From contig CAWIGI010000015.1 of NCBI GenBank assembly GCA_963835685.1, forward strand, positions 1 through 64,000: 64,000 bases of DNA, given 5' to 3'. The stretch's first letter is position 1. Every line of letters starts with the position of its first letter. The position numbers and the translations under genes were made by a program. The notes beneath the pieces are model-generated. The model was not told the DNA's origin. It ran no database searches and worked only from the letters and a program-made list of their open reading frames with translations. Of this stretch, positions 17,363 to 31,208 are shown in pieces. This DNA is from DATAGF01 sp963835685 (GTDB lineage: Bacteria > Actinomycetota > Thermoleophilia > Miltoncostaeales > Miltoncostaeaceae).

Positions 17363-18337
17363 TCAGAGCGGCCCCTCGCGGGGCATGAACGCCTCGCGGT
17401 ACGCGCGCAGCGCATAGCGGTCGGTCATGCCGGCGACGAAGTCCGTGACCCGCGCGGCCAGGTCCGGCTCGGGCGAGGGCGGGAGCAGCTCGGGACGGTC
17501 GTGGAGCCGCGCGAACAGCGCGCGCACGACGCTCCCGGCGCGGTCGGCCTCCAGGCTGGCGGGGGGCGCGAGGTAGACGTTGCGGAACATGAACGCGCGC
17601 AGGCGCAGGAACGCCGAGCCGACGTCGGGCGACTGGCGGATCTCGTCGGCGTCCCGGCTCGCCTCCACGACGTCGACGACCAGGGTCGTGAGGCGCCGCG
17701 AGGTGGTCTCGCCGAGCGCGGCCACCTCGTCGGCCGGCAGGTCGGACGGCGACAGCACCCCCGCGCGGAGGGCGTCCTCGATGTCGTGGTTCACGTAGGC
17801 GATCCGGTCCATGAGGCGCACCACCTGCCCCTCGAGCGTCGCGGGCCGCCCGCGTCCGGTGTGGCGCAGGATGCCGTCGCGCACCTCGGACGTCAGGTTC
17901 AGCCCCCGACCGCCGCGCTCGAGGACGTTGACCACCCGCAGGCTCTGGACGTTGTGCTCGAAGCGGCGCCCGTGCCGCTCCTGGAGGACCGCGTCGAGGG
18001 CCGCCTCGCCCGCGTGGCCGAAGGGGGCGTGGCCGAGGTCGTGCCCCATGGCGATGGCCTCGACGAGGTCCTCGTTCAGGTCGAGGGCGCGCGCCACCGT
18101 GCGCGACAGGGCGGAGACCTCGAGCGTGTGGGTGAGCCGGGTGCGGTAGTGGTCCCCGGCCGGGGCCACGAACACCTGCGTCTTGTGCTTCAGGCGCCGG
18201 AACGAGGTCGTGTGGAGGATCCGGTCGCGGTCGCGCTGGAACGCGGTCCGCAGCGGATCCGGCTCCTCCGGACGCTCCCGCACGGCCAGGTCGGCCCGCG
18301 CGGCGCGGGGCCCGAGCGGAGGCTCGCGGCGGCTCAG
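17363..18337 (-). CDS. dgt: Deoxyguanosinetriphosphate triphosphohydrolase (HD family)
   Basis: About 324 residues. It hydrolyses dNTPs to nucleoside and triphosphate. The signature RTAFQRDRDRILHTTSFRRLKHKTQVFV is followed by the HD-domain metal ligands in RTRLTHTLEVSA and MGHDLGHAPFGHAGE, and later by LMDRIAYVNHDIEDA. The start is uncertain: homology extends upstream of the GTG at 18283, and a CTG at 18337 would overlap the previous stop (CTGA), giving family-like residues before PEEPDPLR. No ATG is available. It lies in the glyQ-glyS-ppdK-dgt run that often precedes dnaG. Confidence 0.88.
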   Translation of the reverse strand: MSRREPPLGPRAARADLAVRERPEEPDPLRTAFQRDRDRILHTTSFRRLKHKTQVFVAPAGDHYRTRLTHTLEVSALSRTVARALDLNEDLVEAIAMGHDLGHAPFGHAGEAALDAVLQERHGRRFEHNVQSLRVVNVLERGGRGLNLTSEVRDGILRHTGRGRPATLEGQVVRLMDRIAYVNHDIEDALRAGVLSPSDLPADEVAALGETTSRRLTTLVVDVVEASRDADEIRQSPDVGSAFLRLRAFMFRNVYLAPPASLEADRAGSVVRALFARLHDRPELLPPSPEPDLAARVTDFVAGMTDRYALRAYREAFMPREGPL

Positions 18338-19067
18338 GGCCGCGGGCTCAGGCGGATCGGGAAGACCCACGGCCCCGGGACGCACTCCTGCGGACGCCCC
18401 TCGTCGCCGATCGTGCCGACGGTGACGGTCAGCAGCCCGACGTCCTCGGGGATGGCCGGCGCCACGACGAGCGCCCCCTCCAGGCGGTTGCCCTCGGGAC
18501 GGCTGTCGGAGCTGGCCACCCGGTACAGGCGCGCCGCGTCGTTGACGGCGATCACGTCGAGGACGCACATGCTCCTCCGCGTCGCGGCGTCGGAGGCGCG
18601 GCACATGAACCGCAGCCGCGCCCCGCCGTCGTGGCGCTCGAGCGAGGTCAGGGCGATGTCGAGGCCCCCGACGGACTGGACCTGGTTGACGGCCACCACC
18701 GCCCGCAGCGTGGACGGGCCGAACACGAGCGCCTGGGGGAACGGCTCGGGGACCGGGCCCCACTCCTCCGGGGGCGTCGCCGCGTCGGTGTCGGGAAGAG
18801 GGATCGTGTCCGCGGAGCGGTGCTTCCAGATGCCCGGGGTCTCGCGGACGAGCCCCACCAGCGCCCGGTGCGACAGCGCGCGGCCGTCGTCGGGGACGTA
18901 GACGGCGCGCCGCTCGCCCGCCCCGCGCACGAGGTCCACGTAGGCCGCGGGGGGGCCCGCCGCCCCCGACCGGTCCGCGTAGTGGAGGCGGTCGATGCGC
19001 CAGCCGTCGACCAGCAGCTGCATCAGGTCGCCGAGGCTCGCGAGCTCGAACCGCTCGCGGCCGAGGC

Positions 19068-19071
<4 letters not shown>
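18334..19071 (-). CDS. Conserved hypothetical protein between ppdK and dgt
   Basis: A 245-residue soluble protein I cannot assign. It opens RFELASLGDLMQLLVDGWRI, has a strand-rich middle (AVVAVNQVQSVGGLDIALTS, LRFMCRASDAATRR) and ends with VGLLTVTVGTIGDEGRPQEC. No signal peptide or membrane segment is present. The ATG overlaps the ppdK stop (ATGA) and its stop touches dgt, so it is translated as part of this operon. The position suggests a metabolic or regulatory partner, but that is inference. Confidence 0.7.
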
Positions 19072-21736
<2,665 letters not shown>

Positions 21737-21740
<4 letters not shown>

Positions 21741-23823
21741 CGGGATCCTCCTCCGTCGGCGACCCGCTCGAAGTCGGCCACCGCGCCCAGGAGGTCGGCG
21801 GCCTCGCGGACGAGCGCGTAGCGCCGGGCCCGCACGGCGGGGTCCTCGGCGTTCACCAGGACATCCGTGAAGAAGCGGTCGACGGCCGGCCCGAGCCCCG
21901 CCGCGGCGCCCAGCGCCGCCGGGAAGTCGCGCGCCGCGCGCGCGGCCTCGATGGCCGGCCGGGCCGCCTCGACGGCCTCGTGCAGCGCGTCCTCGCCCGG
22001 GTCGGCGCCCGGCGTGAAGGCGGCCTCCTGCGCGGGGCCCTTGCGGGCGATCCGCACCAGGCGGGTCGCCGCGGTCCAGGCCGTGGCGAAGGCCTCGCCC
22101 TCGCGGGCCGCCTCGATCCCCCGGGCCCACGCCGCCGTCGAGGGCGCTCCCGCCCAGCCCGGCGCCCATGGCCGCAGCGGCCGCCTCCGCGCCCACGCCC
22201 TCCTCGGCCAGCAGGTAGGCGAGCCGGTCGCCGAGGAACTCGACCACCCCGTCCACCGCCTGGTCGCGCGGCACCGTGAGCCGGGCGCCCTGGGCCTCCA
22301 GGCGGTCGTAGGCCGGTCCCAGCAGGTCGCACGGGTCCACGTCCCAGTCGCGGGCGAGCGCGATCCGCACGAGGCCGGCCGCGGCCCGGCGCAGGCCGTA
22401 GGGGTCCTTGGAGCCGGTCGGGGCCTCGTCCACGGCGAACGCGCCGACGAGGTTGTCGACCTTGTCCGCCGCCGCGAGCATCGCGCCGGCCTCAGACGCG
22501 GGCAGGGGCGAGTCGGGGCCCTCGGGCAGGTACTGCTCCTCGACGGCCTGGGCCACGGCCTCGTCGACCCCCTCGAGGCGGGCGTACTGGGCGGCGGCGT
22601 AGCCCTCCAGCTCCGAGAACTCGGCCACGAGCACCGCGCCCTGGTCGACCTTGGCGAGCCGCGCGGCCTCGGCGGCCGTCCGCCCGACCGCGTCGCCGGC
22701 ACCGGTCGCCGCGGCGATGTCGCCGACCCCGGCCACGAGGCGGTCGCGCTTGTCGGCCATGGTGCCCAGGCGGGCGTGGAAGACGATGCTGTCGAGGCGC
22801 GCGTCGAGCGCCTCCAGACCCGACTCGCGGTCGCGCTCGAAGCTGAACTCCGCGTCCTGCAGGCGGGCGTCGAGCACGTCCGCGTAGCCGCGGGCGATGG
22901 CGCCGGCGTGAGCGGGGTCGCCGTTGGAGACGGCGAGGAACGCGGGGTGCAGGGCGCCGTCCGGGCCCTCGAGGGGGAAGTAGCGCTGATGGCCCTGCAT
23001 CGCCGTCACCAGCACCCGCGGCGGGAGGCTCAGGTGCCGCGGGTCGAAGCGGGCGAAGACGACGTTCGGGTACTCCACGAGGAAGACCACCTCCTCCAGC
23101 ACCCCGCCGGGGTCGCGCCAGGCCGCGCCGGCCTCCGCGGCCGCGGCGTCGAGGTCGGAGACGATCCGCGCGCGCCGGCGCTCGTGGTCGGCGATCACGG
23201 CCACCGCCTCGAGCGCGTCGTGGTACGCGGAGGCGGAGCGGATCTCGGCCGGCCCTCCCAGGAAGCGGTGGCCCTGGCTCACGTCCCCGGCGACCAGGCC
23301 GTGGAGCTCGAAGGGCACCGTGCGCTCGTTGACCTTCGCGACGATCCAGCGGACCGGGCGGGAGAAGCGCAGGCCGGTCCCCTCGCCCCAGCGCATGGTC
23401 TTCGAGAAGCGCAGGCCGCCGATCAGGCGCGCGACGAGCTCGGGCACGAGCTCGTCGACCGGCCGGCCCTCCTCGCGGCGCTCGGCGAACACGAAGCGCC
23501 GGCCGTTCTCCTCGCCCACCACGAGGTCGCCGACCGCCACCCCCTGGCCCCGCGCGAAGCCCTCGGCCGCGCGCGTCGGCGCGCCGTCGGCCCCGAAGGC
23601 CGCCTCGGCCGACGGCCCGCGCACGCGCCGGGCGCTCGCCGCCACCCCGTCCGCCACCGGCGCCGCGAGGGCGAAGCGCCGGGGCGCGACGGCGAGCTCG
23701 ACCCGCGGAGGCCCCTCCAGCCCGAGGGCCTCGAGCGAGGAGGCGAACAGCGCGGGCGCCTGGTCGATGATCTCGCGGCACGCGCTCGACGGGAGCTCCT
23801 CGCAGCCGACCTCGACGAGGAGG

Positions 23824-23831
<8 letters not shown>
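21737..23831 (-). CDS. glyS: Glycyl-tRNA synthetase beta subunit (one frameshift)
   Basis: Tetrameric-type GlyRS beta chain, about 697 residues, which binds tRNA-Gly. The N-terminus DLLVEVGCEELPSSACREII and the segments RFSKTMRWGEGTGLRFSRP and VFLVEYPNVVFARFD are family signatures; the HD-like middle and the anticodon-binding C-terminus (FFTDVLVNAEDPAVRARRYAL) follow. The frame changes near 22130, joining GAGLGGSALD to AAWARGIEAAREGEAF. With both sides well conserved a sequencing indel is likely. GTG 23831 overlaps the end of glyQ by 8 bases; its stop overlaps ppdK. Confidence 0.93.
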
Positions 23832-24700
<869 letters not shown>

Positions 24701-24732
24701 GGCCGAAGCTTATCCGGCATCATCCGTCGGGG

Positions 24733-26998
24733 ATGAGCACCGCCGCCCCCGCTCCGCCCATGCTCGAGACCAAGCTGCGGCCGCCGGGCCGGCGACCCGG
24801 CCTGGTCGCCCGGCCCGACCTGTTGGCGCGCCTGGACGCCGGGAGCGACCGCCGCCTGACCCTGGTCACGGCCCCGGCCGGATGGGGCAAGACGACGCTC
24901 GTGGGAGGCTGGCTCGCCGAGCGCGCCCCGGAGGGCGCCGCCTGGGTCGCGCTGGACGCCGCCGACAACGATCCGGCGCGCTTCTGGCGCTACGTCGGGG
25001 AGGCCCTGCGCCGCGCCGGCGCGCCCGTCGAGGAGCAGGCCGTCGGGGCGCTCTCGGGCGGCGGCGAGACGGCCGAGGCCGGCCTGTCGGCCCTGATCAA
25101 CGCGCTCGCCACCGCCCCCGATCGGACGCTCCTGGCGCTCGACGACTACCACCTGATCGACGACGACTCGATCCACGCCGCCATGACCTTCCTCTGCGCG
25201 AACGCGCCCGAGGGGCTGCGCGTGGTCATGACCAGCAGGGTCGAGCCGCCCATCGGCCTCGCGCGCCTGCGGGCGCGCGGCGACCTCGCGGAGCTGCGCG
25301 CTGACGACCTGCGCTTCACGGAGCTCGAGGCGGGCGCCCTGCTGGCCGACGCCGGGCTCCGCCTGGGCCCCGACGAGGTCGCCCGTCTGCGGGCGCGCAC
25401 GGAGGGCTGGGCCGCCGGCCTCTACCTCGCGGGCCTGTCCCTGCGCGGGCGCGACGACGCCTCGCGCTTCATCGCCGACTTCGCCGGCGACGACCGGCTG
25501 GTGGTGGACTACCTCGCCGACGAGGTCCTCGAGGGCCTGCCCGCCGGCCGCCGGAAGTTCCTGCTGCGCACCTCGATCCTCGGCCGCCTCACCGGGCCGC
25601 TCTGCGACGCGGTCGCGGAGACGGCCGGGTCGGCGCGCGTCCTCGCCGACCTCGAGAGCTCCAACCTCTTCCTGGTGCCCCTCGACAACCGCCGCGAGTG
25701 GTACCGCTACCACCACCTCTTCGGCGAGCTGCTGCAGCACGAGCTGGCGCTGAGCGCGCCGGAGGAGCTGCCCGAGCTGCACCGCCGGGCGGCTGCGTGG
25801 CACCTCGCCGAGGGCTCGGTCGACGACGCCATCGGCCACGCCGCCGCCGCGGGCGACCTCGCCCAGGCGGCGGACCTGATCGCCGAGAGCTGGTCAGAGC
25901 ATCTGCGCCGCGGCTGGACCGCCACCACCCAGCGCTGGCTGGAGATGCTGCCGCCCGAGACCGTCCGCGGGGACGTCCGGCTGTGCCTGGCCGAGGCCTG
26001 GCTCGCGGTGAACCTGGGACTGCCCGGCGAGGCCGACCGCTGGCTGCTCGCCGCCGACGAGGCCGCGGGGCCCGGCGACGGCCCCGAGATCGCGGCCAGC
26101 CGGATCGCCGCGCGCTCGCTGGAGCGACTGCTCGCCGGTGACGCGCCCGAGGCGCTGCGGGTCGGGGACGAGGCCCTCGCCGCGACCGAGGGCGACGACA
26201 CCTGGCTGCGGGCGGGGGCGTGCCTCGCGGCGGGCATCGCCCTCCACGCCCTCGACCAGATGGCCGAGGCGTCGCCGATCCTCGAGGAGTGCGCCGCGGT
26301 CGGCCGGCGGACCGGCGCCTGGGCGCCGGCGCTGGTGGCCCTCTGCTCACCTGGCCGATCAGGAGGTCGAGCGGGGCGACCTCGAGTCGGCCGAGCGGCG
26401 CGCCCGGGAGGCCCTCGCGTACGCCGAGGAGGAGAGCCATTCCGAGTATCCGCACGCGGCCGGGGCGCACACGGGGCTCGCGCAGGTCGCCGCCGCGCGC
26501 GGGGAGCTCGACGCCGCCCAGGCCCACGCCGACCGCGGCGCCGAGCTCGCCTCCCGCGGCCGGGCGCCCACCGAGATCGCCTACTCGGTGATCGTGCGCG
26601 GCCAGGTCGCCCTGATGCGCGGCGACGACGGCCTCGCCCGCGCCTGCGCCCGGGACGCCCGCGCGCTGCTGGACAGCGCCCCCTCCCCCGGCGGGCACCT
26701 CGCCCAGAAGCTGCGGGTGCTCGACGACGCGCTCCGGGCCGCGCCGCGCCAGGCGGAGCCGGAGGCGGCCGCGGACCTCACCGAGCGCGAGCTGGCGGTC
26801 CTCCGGATGCTGACCGGGCTGGCCTCGGCGCGCGAGATCGCCGACCAGCTCTACGTCTCCCACAACACCGTGAAGACCCAGATCAGGTCGATCTACCGCA
26901 AGCTCGGCGTGACGACCCGCGCCGAGGCGGTCGCCCGGGGGCGCGAGCTGGGCCTGCTGGCCGGGTCCCTCGCTCAGGGCGCCGCGGGCGAGCGGTAG
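24733..26998 (+). CDS. MalT/LuxR-family ATP-dependent transcriptional regulator (one frameshift)
   Basis: About 754 residues with LAL/MalT architecture: a STAND-type NTPase with Walker A TAPAGWGKTTLVGGW (about residues 55-69) and Walker B-like LLALDDYHLI; winged-helix and helical repeat regions (YRYHHLFGELLQHELAL, LHRRAAAWHLAEGSVDDAI); and a C-terminal LuxR HTH (LTERELAVLRMLTGLASARE...SHNTVKTQIRSIYRKL). One extra T at about 26346 shifts the frame; without it VALCHLADQEVERG reads through. Inducer and targets are unknown. It is divergent from glyQ with only 32 bases between starts, so their promoters must overlap. Confidence 0.88.
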
Positions 26999-27017
26999 GC
27001 GACGCCGAGCCGGCGTA

Positions 27018-27638
27018 TCACTCGCGCCGGAGCCGGTAGAACCGCGGGCCGGGGTTCTTCACGTGCCGGTAGAACCGGGCGTCCGAGACGTCGAAGGCCT
27101 GCTCGTCGACCACCGTCCACTCGGGATAGGCGGCCTCGATGTCGCCCCGGCTCGCGCCGCGCCACAGCGGGCCCCCCCGCCTGGGCGCCCAGGCCATCAT
27201 CAGCAGCGTGGCGCCGGGCGCGGCGACGCGCTGACCTCCCGGCCCATCGCCTCGCGCTGCTCGTCGGTCAGCTCGTCGTGGAACAGGCCGAAGTCGACCA
27301 GGAACGAGAACCCGGCGCCGACCCCGGTGGTTCCGAGCCTCGTCACGTCGCCTTCGACGAGTCGCAGCTCGACGCCGGCCTGCCGCGCCCGCCTGCGGGC
27401 GTGGCGCAGGGCCTTCGGGACGAGGTCCACGCCGGTCACCTGCCAGCCGCGCCGTGCCAGCTCCACACTCCAGATCCCGCTGCCGCAGCCGAGGTCCAGC
27501 GCCTCGCCGTAGGGGGGCCGGCGACCCCTCTCCTCGCGGTCGAACAGCGCGGAGATCTGCTCGGTGACGTCCGGGCCCGGCGATGTGCTCCCAGGGCGTG
27601 AAGCCGATCCCGTAGAGGAGCCTGTAGGCGAGGCTCAT
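27018..27638 (-). CDS. Class I SAM-dependent methyltransferase (two frameshifts)
   Basis: About 206 residues. N-terminus SLAYRLLYGIGFTPWEHIAG; SAM motif I ALDLGCGSGIWSVELARRGW; post-I acidic VTGVDLVPKAL; LVEGDVTRL; and a C-terminus YPEWTVVDEQAFDVSDARFY. Frame changes near 27570 (one extra G in GGGCCCGGA) and 27227 split it; rejoining gives a normal-length enzyme of the kind found in many actinobacteria. The substrate is unknown. ATG 27638 has GAGGAGG upstream. It follows the sulfite-oxidase-like gene by 23 bases, so the two may be cotranscribed. Confidence 0.82.
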   Translation of the reverse strand: MSLAYRLLYGIGFTPWEHIAGPGRHRADLRAVRPRGEGSPAPLRRGAGPRLRQRDLECGAGTARLAGDRRGPRPEGPAPRPQAGAAGRRRAATRRRRRDEARNHRGRRRVLVPGRLRPVPRRADRRAARGDGPGGQRVAAPGATLLMMAWAPRRGGPLWRGASRGDIEAAYPEWTVVDEQAFDVSDARFYRHVKNPGPRFYRLRRE

Positions 27639-27661
27639 GAGCGGGCCTCCTCTCGTCGGGC

Positions 27662-28720
27662 TCAGGCCGCGACGACCGTCACCGGCACACGCTGCACCGC
27701 GTTGTTGGCGTAGCCGCCCAGGTTCCACGCCGGCTCGTCCGGCTGGACGTTCCCGGCGGCATCGGTGGCGCGGCAGCGGAGCTCGTGGCTCCCGGGCTCG
27801 GCGTCCCAGTCGGCGCGGAAGCGGCTCCAGGCCCACTGGGAGTCAACGTCGTGGTCGAGCGTCGCGGCCGCCCAGGTGCGCCCTGCGTCGGTCGAGACCT
27901 CGACCGCGTCGATCGGCGCCCAGCCCGACCACGCCCGCCCCTCCAGCGGGACACGGCCCGCCGCCAGGGTGCGGGCCCGCGTGGGGAAGTCGGGCACGCC
28001 AGGCGGGATCAGGAGCGCGCGGGGGAGCATCCGCGTGAGGAGGTCCCCCTCCTGGTCCTCGGTCTGGCGCAGGCGGTAGGAGACGGCCTGCTGGGGCCCG
28101 GCGAAGGGCTTCGCGAGCACGGTCACGCACGACAGCCACTTGACGTTGGCCATGCCGTACCAGCCGGGGACGACCAGGCGCAGCGGGAAGCCGTGCTGGG
28201 GCGGCAGCGGCTGTCCGTTGAGCTCGTAGGCGAGCACGACCTCGTCGCGGAGGGCCTCGGCGAGGGGAAGGCTGCGGGCGAAGTCCTGCTCGAGGCCGTT
28301 CTCGGTGCCCCTGTCGAGGCCGGTGAAGACCACCTCCACGGCGTCGTCGAGCACTCCGCACTCCTCGAGCAGCGGCCCCAGGGCCGCGCCGCGCCAGCGC
28401 CCCGTGCCGACCGCCTCGTCGAGCCAGGGCTGGCTGAACGGCCTCGGGGTGAGCTGGGCGCGCCCGTTGCCGGCGCACTCCATGGTCGCGGTCACCTCCA
28501 CCGCCGGCCGCGCGCGCAGCTCCTCGAGGCCGAGGACGGCCGCGCGCGCGACCCTGCCGTCGGTCGTGAGGCGCCACCCCTGCGGGTCGACGGCCGGGAT
28601 GTCGTAGTGGGTCAGCAGGTAGTGCAGGCCCACCGGGGTGACCGGGTAGCGAAGGGCCTCCAGCGGCATGCCGTGGTTGCGGGCCGCGAGCTGGAGCTCC
28701 TCGAGCCGGATCGGGTCCAC
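27662..28720 (-). CDS. Sulfite-oxidase-like molybdopterin enzyme
   Basis: A 352-residue soluble protein with the sulfite-oxidase-type Moco domain: PVTPVGLHYLLTHYDIP, VTATMECAGNGRAQLTP (the Cys is the expected Mo ligand), a Moco-contacting region LPLAEALRDEVVLAYELNGQ and HGFPLRLVVPGWYGMANVKW. The C-terminal Mo-co dimerisation domain follows (GWAPIDAVEVSTDAGRTWAA, LRCRATDAAGNVQP). There is no heme domain and no Tat or Sec signal, so a cytoplasmic oxidase or reductase of this family is likely. GTG 28720 is the start giving the full N-terminus. Confidence 0.88.
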   Translation of the reverse strand: MDPIRLEELQLAARNHGMPLEALRYPVTPVGLHYLLTHYDIPAVDPQGWRLTTDGRVARAAVLGLEELRARPAVEVTATMECAGNGRAQLTPRPFSQPWLDEAVGTGRWRGAALGPLLEECGVLDDAVEVVFTGLDRGTENGLEQDFARSLPLAEALRDEVVLAYELNGQPLPPQHGFPLRLVVPGWYGMANVKWLSCVTVLAKPFAGPQQAVSYRLRQTEDQEGDLLTRMLPRALLIPPGVPDFPTRARTLAAGRVPLEGRAWSGWAPIDAVEVSTDAGRTWAAATLDHDVDSQWAWSRFRADWDAEPGSHELRCRATDAAGNVQPDEPAWNLGGYANNAVQRVPVTVVAA

Positions 28721-28759
28721 GGGGCGACCGTACAACGACGGCCGCCGGCCGCGACAGCT

Positions 28760-28800
28760 CGGGACGCGCGAGGGGCCGGCGTGGTCGGCCCCTCGTCCCG
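28760..28800 (-). terminator. Strong hairpin downstream of the MMPL gene
   Basis: CGGGAC...GTCCCG encloses a perfect nine-pair stem GAGGGGCCG/CGGCCCCTC with a 7-base loop (28770-28794). It lies 19 bases past the MMPL stop and before the sulfite-oxidase-like gene. There is no U-tract, as is common in high-GC genomes. Confidence 0.6.
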
Positions 28801-28818
28801 CATCCCGCCTGCGGGGAG

Positions 28819-30981
28819 CTACGCTCCCGCCGGCTCCGGGCCGGTCCCCCGCGGGCCGGACTCCGACCAGCCGAACCGCTTGTGGAAGCGGCGCAGCGGG
28901 CGCGGGGCCCACCAGTTCCAGTCGCCGAGGAGCGCCATCAGCGAGGGCACGAGCAGCGCCCGGATGATGGTCGCGTCGATCAGGACGGCGATGGCGGTGC
29001 CGACGCCGAGCTCCTTGATCAGGGTGATCTCGGAGGTGGCGAAGGCGCCGATCGCGACGGCGAACAGCAGGGCCGCCGCGGTGACGATGCGCCCGGTGCG
29101 CTGCAGGCCGATCGCCACCGACTCCCTGTTCCCCATGCCGGCGTCGTGCGCCTCCTTGATGCGCGACAGGAGGAAGACCGCGTAGTCGGTGGACAGGCCG
29201 AAGGCCATCGCTCCCAGCAGGATGGGCTGGGTCAGGTCGAGCGCTCCGGAGCTGTCGTAGGACAGCAGCCCCTCCAGGCGCCCGTCCTGGAAGATCCAGA
29301 CCATCAGCCCGAGCGTCGCGCCGAGGGTCAGCACGTTCATCAGGACCGCCTTGATCGGCAGGATCACCGAGCCGGTCATGAGGAACAGGGCGACGATCGT
29401 CGTCGCGGCGATCACCGCGATGGCGTAGGGCAGGTGGGCGGCGAGGCTCTCCTGCTGGTCCACGAAGCTTGCCGACAGGCCGCCGACGAGCGTGGGGTAC
29501 GGCGCCGGCGCGTCCCGCACGGCCGCGACCAGGTCCTGGGTGGACTGGTCCAGGCTGGGGGCGTCGGCGTACACGTCGATCCGCCACGTGTCTCCCCCGA
29601 CGGCGGCCGGCGGGGTGACGACCGCCGCGTGCGGCAGCCCCCGGAGCCGCTGGGCGTACGCGGTCAGCTCGGCCTGCGCCTCGGGGGTGCCCGGGGCGTC
29701 GACGGCGACGTAGATCGGCTCGCTGACGTCCGTGGGGAAGTCGCGGTCGATCGTGTCGGAGACCTGGCGCGCGCTCGCGCTCGTGGGGAGCACGCTCGCG
29801 TCCACCGACGTGAAGTTGATGCCGAGGGCCGGCAGGGCGACCACGACCAGCGTGGCCGCCGTGACGGCCGCGACGATCCCCGGCCGCCGCATGACGGCGT
29901 TCGACAGGCGGTACCAGAAGCCCGAGGTGACGGGCTGGTCGGCCTCCTCGCTGCCGCGCTTGAGAAACTTCGGCGCGCCGCTGTTGATGCGGGTGCCCAG
30001 CAGCGCGAGGACGGCCGGGAGCACGACGAGGGCGATCGTCGCGGCGATCAGGGCGACCATCACGCCGGCGAGGCCCATCGAGAACAGGAAGCGCTGCGGG
30101 AAGACCATCAGCCCCGCGAGCGCCGCGGCCACGGTGACCGCGCTGAAGAGCACGCTGCGGCCGGCGGTCTGCAGCGTGCGGGCGAGCGCCTCGCGGCCCG
30201 GCCCGCGCGCCGCGATCTCCTCGCGGTAGCGGGAGACGATCAGCAGGCTGTAGTCGATCGCGAGGCCCAGGCTCAGGCCGATCGCGAGGTTGAGCGCGTA
30301 GACGGACAGGGTGAGCCCCTCGTTCACCAGGCCGATGGCCAGGAACGACCCGAAGATGACCACGCCGCCCATGAGCGACGGCAGGAGGGCCGCCACGAAG
30401 CCGCGGAACACCCACAGGGAGAGCAGGAAGATGATCGGGAAGGCGATCATCTCGGCCCGGGCGAGGTCCTCGCCGATGATCGAGCCGACCTGCTCGCCCA
30501 CGACCGCGACGCCGCCGAGGGAGACGTTTGGCTCGCCCTCCAGCTCGTCGCCGATCCGGCTCGCGGCGTCCTCGACGGCGTCGTCGCCGATCGGGGCGAA
30601 GAACGCGGCGACGTACGACGCCGTGCCGTCGTCGGAGATCAGCGCCCGGCCGCCCCCTTCGAACGCGGTCAAGACCCGGCGGACGTCCGGGTCCTGGGCG
30701 ATCGTGGCCGCGACCCGCTCGACCTCCGCCCGGCCCTGCCCGGCGCGGACGTCGGTGCCGGGCTCGACGAGCGCGATCAGCGCGGGGCCGGGCTGGGCGC
30801 CCGTCGCGTCCTGGAGCCGCTCTCGGGCCTGGACGAACTGGGCGTCCGGATCCTCGAACCCGCCGGCGGTGAGGTTCCCCGTCAGGGGCGCGCCCACCAC
30901 GACGGAGACGCCGAGGAACAGGACGGCGATGATGATGACCCGCCACGGCCGGCGGGAGGCGAGGCTGGCGAGGCGTGACAT
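28819..30981 (-). CDS. MMPL/RND-family membrane transporter
   Basis: A 720-residue protein with twelve predicted membrane helices in two homologous halves, each preceded by a large extracytoplasmic loop. The first half has NLAIGLSLGLAIDYSLLIVS and the second AMAFGLSTDYAVFLLSRIKE, matching the GxxxDY proton-relay motif of MMPL proteins such as mycobacterial MmpL3 and the Streptomyces ActII-3-like exporters. The cargo is unknown. The ATG overlaps the stop of the 75-residue protein upstream by one base (TGATG) and is preceded by GGAGG, indicating translational coupling. Confidence 0.92.
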   Translation of the reverse strand: MSRLASLASRRPWRVIIIAVLFLGVSVVVGAPLTGNLTAGGFEDPDAQFVQARERLQDATGAQPGPALIALVEPGTDVRAGQGRAEVERVAATIAQDPDVRRVLTAFEGGGRALISDDGTASYVAAFFAPIGDDAVEDAASRIGDELEGEPNVSLGGVAVVGEQVGSIIGEDLARAEMIAFPIIFLLSLWVFRGFVAALLPSLMGGVVIFGSFLAIGLVNEGLTLSVYALNLAIGLSLGLAIDYSLLIVSRYREEIAARGPGREALARTLQTAGRSVLFSAVTVAAALAGLMVFPQRFLFSMGLAGVMVALIAATIALVVLPAVLALLGTRINSGAPKFLKRGSEEADQPVTSGFWYRLSNAVMRRPGIVAAVTAATLVVVALPALGINFTSVDASVLPTSASARQVSDTIDRDFPTDVSEPIYVAVDAPGTPEAQAELTAYAQRLRGLPHAAVVTPPAAVGGDTWRIDVYADAPSLDQSTQDLVAAVRDAPAPYPTLVGGLSASFVDQQESLAAHLPYAIAVIAATTIVALFLMTGSVILPIKAVLMNVLTLGATLGLMVWIFQDGRLEGLLSYDSSGALDLTQPILLGAMAFGLSTDYAVFLLSRIKEAHDAGMGNRESVAIGLQRTGRIVTAAALLFAVAIGAFATSEITLIKELGVGTAIAVLIDATIIRALLVPSLMALLGDWNWWAPRPLRRFHKRFGWSESGPRGTGPEPAGA

Positions 30982-31208
30982 CAGGCCTCCTTCGACTGGA
31001 TCGTACGCGCGCCGAGGGGCTCGACCTCGAGCACCTCCACGCCCAGGTTTCCGAGCTTCGAGAGCACGTCGTCGAGGCGCACGCCCGGGGGCAGGCCGCC
31101 CTCGAGCACGGTGCGGTCGGCGGCGGGGCGGCTCGCGAGCCCCGGGAAGCCCCGGGAGAACCGCTCGCTCATCACGCCCCTGACGGTGATCCGGTACGAG
31201 CCCGCCAT
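30981..31208 (-). CDS. Small protein coupled to the MMPL exporter
   Basis: A 75-residue protein: YRITVRGVMSERFSRGFPG, then DRTVLEGGLPPGVRLDDVLS and KLGNLGVEVLEVEPL. It looks like a compact alpha/beta domain with no signal or membrane segment. I know no name for it. The overlap with the MMPL start suggests a linked function or regulation. ATG 31208 is chosen over upstream in-frame starts, which read through poorly coding sequence. Confidence 0.7.
   Translation of the reverse strand: MAGSYRITVRGVMSERFSRGFPGLASRPAADRTVLEGGLPPGVRLDDVLSKLGNLGVEVLEVEPLGARTIQSKEA

Noticed and set aside
27662..30946. Apparent fusion of an MMPL-antisense-like segment with the sulfite-oxidase-like protein
   Set aside because: The upstream portion is an alternative frame of the MMPL gene; a strong hairpin and a GTG start at 28720 separate the two genes.
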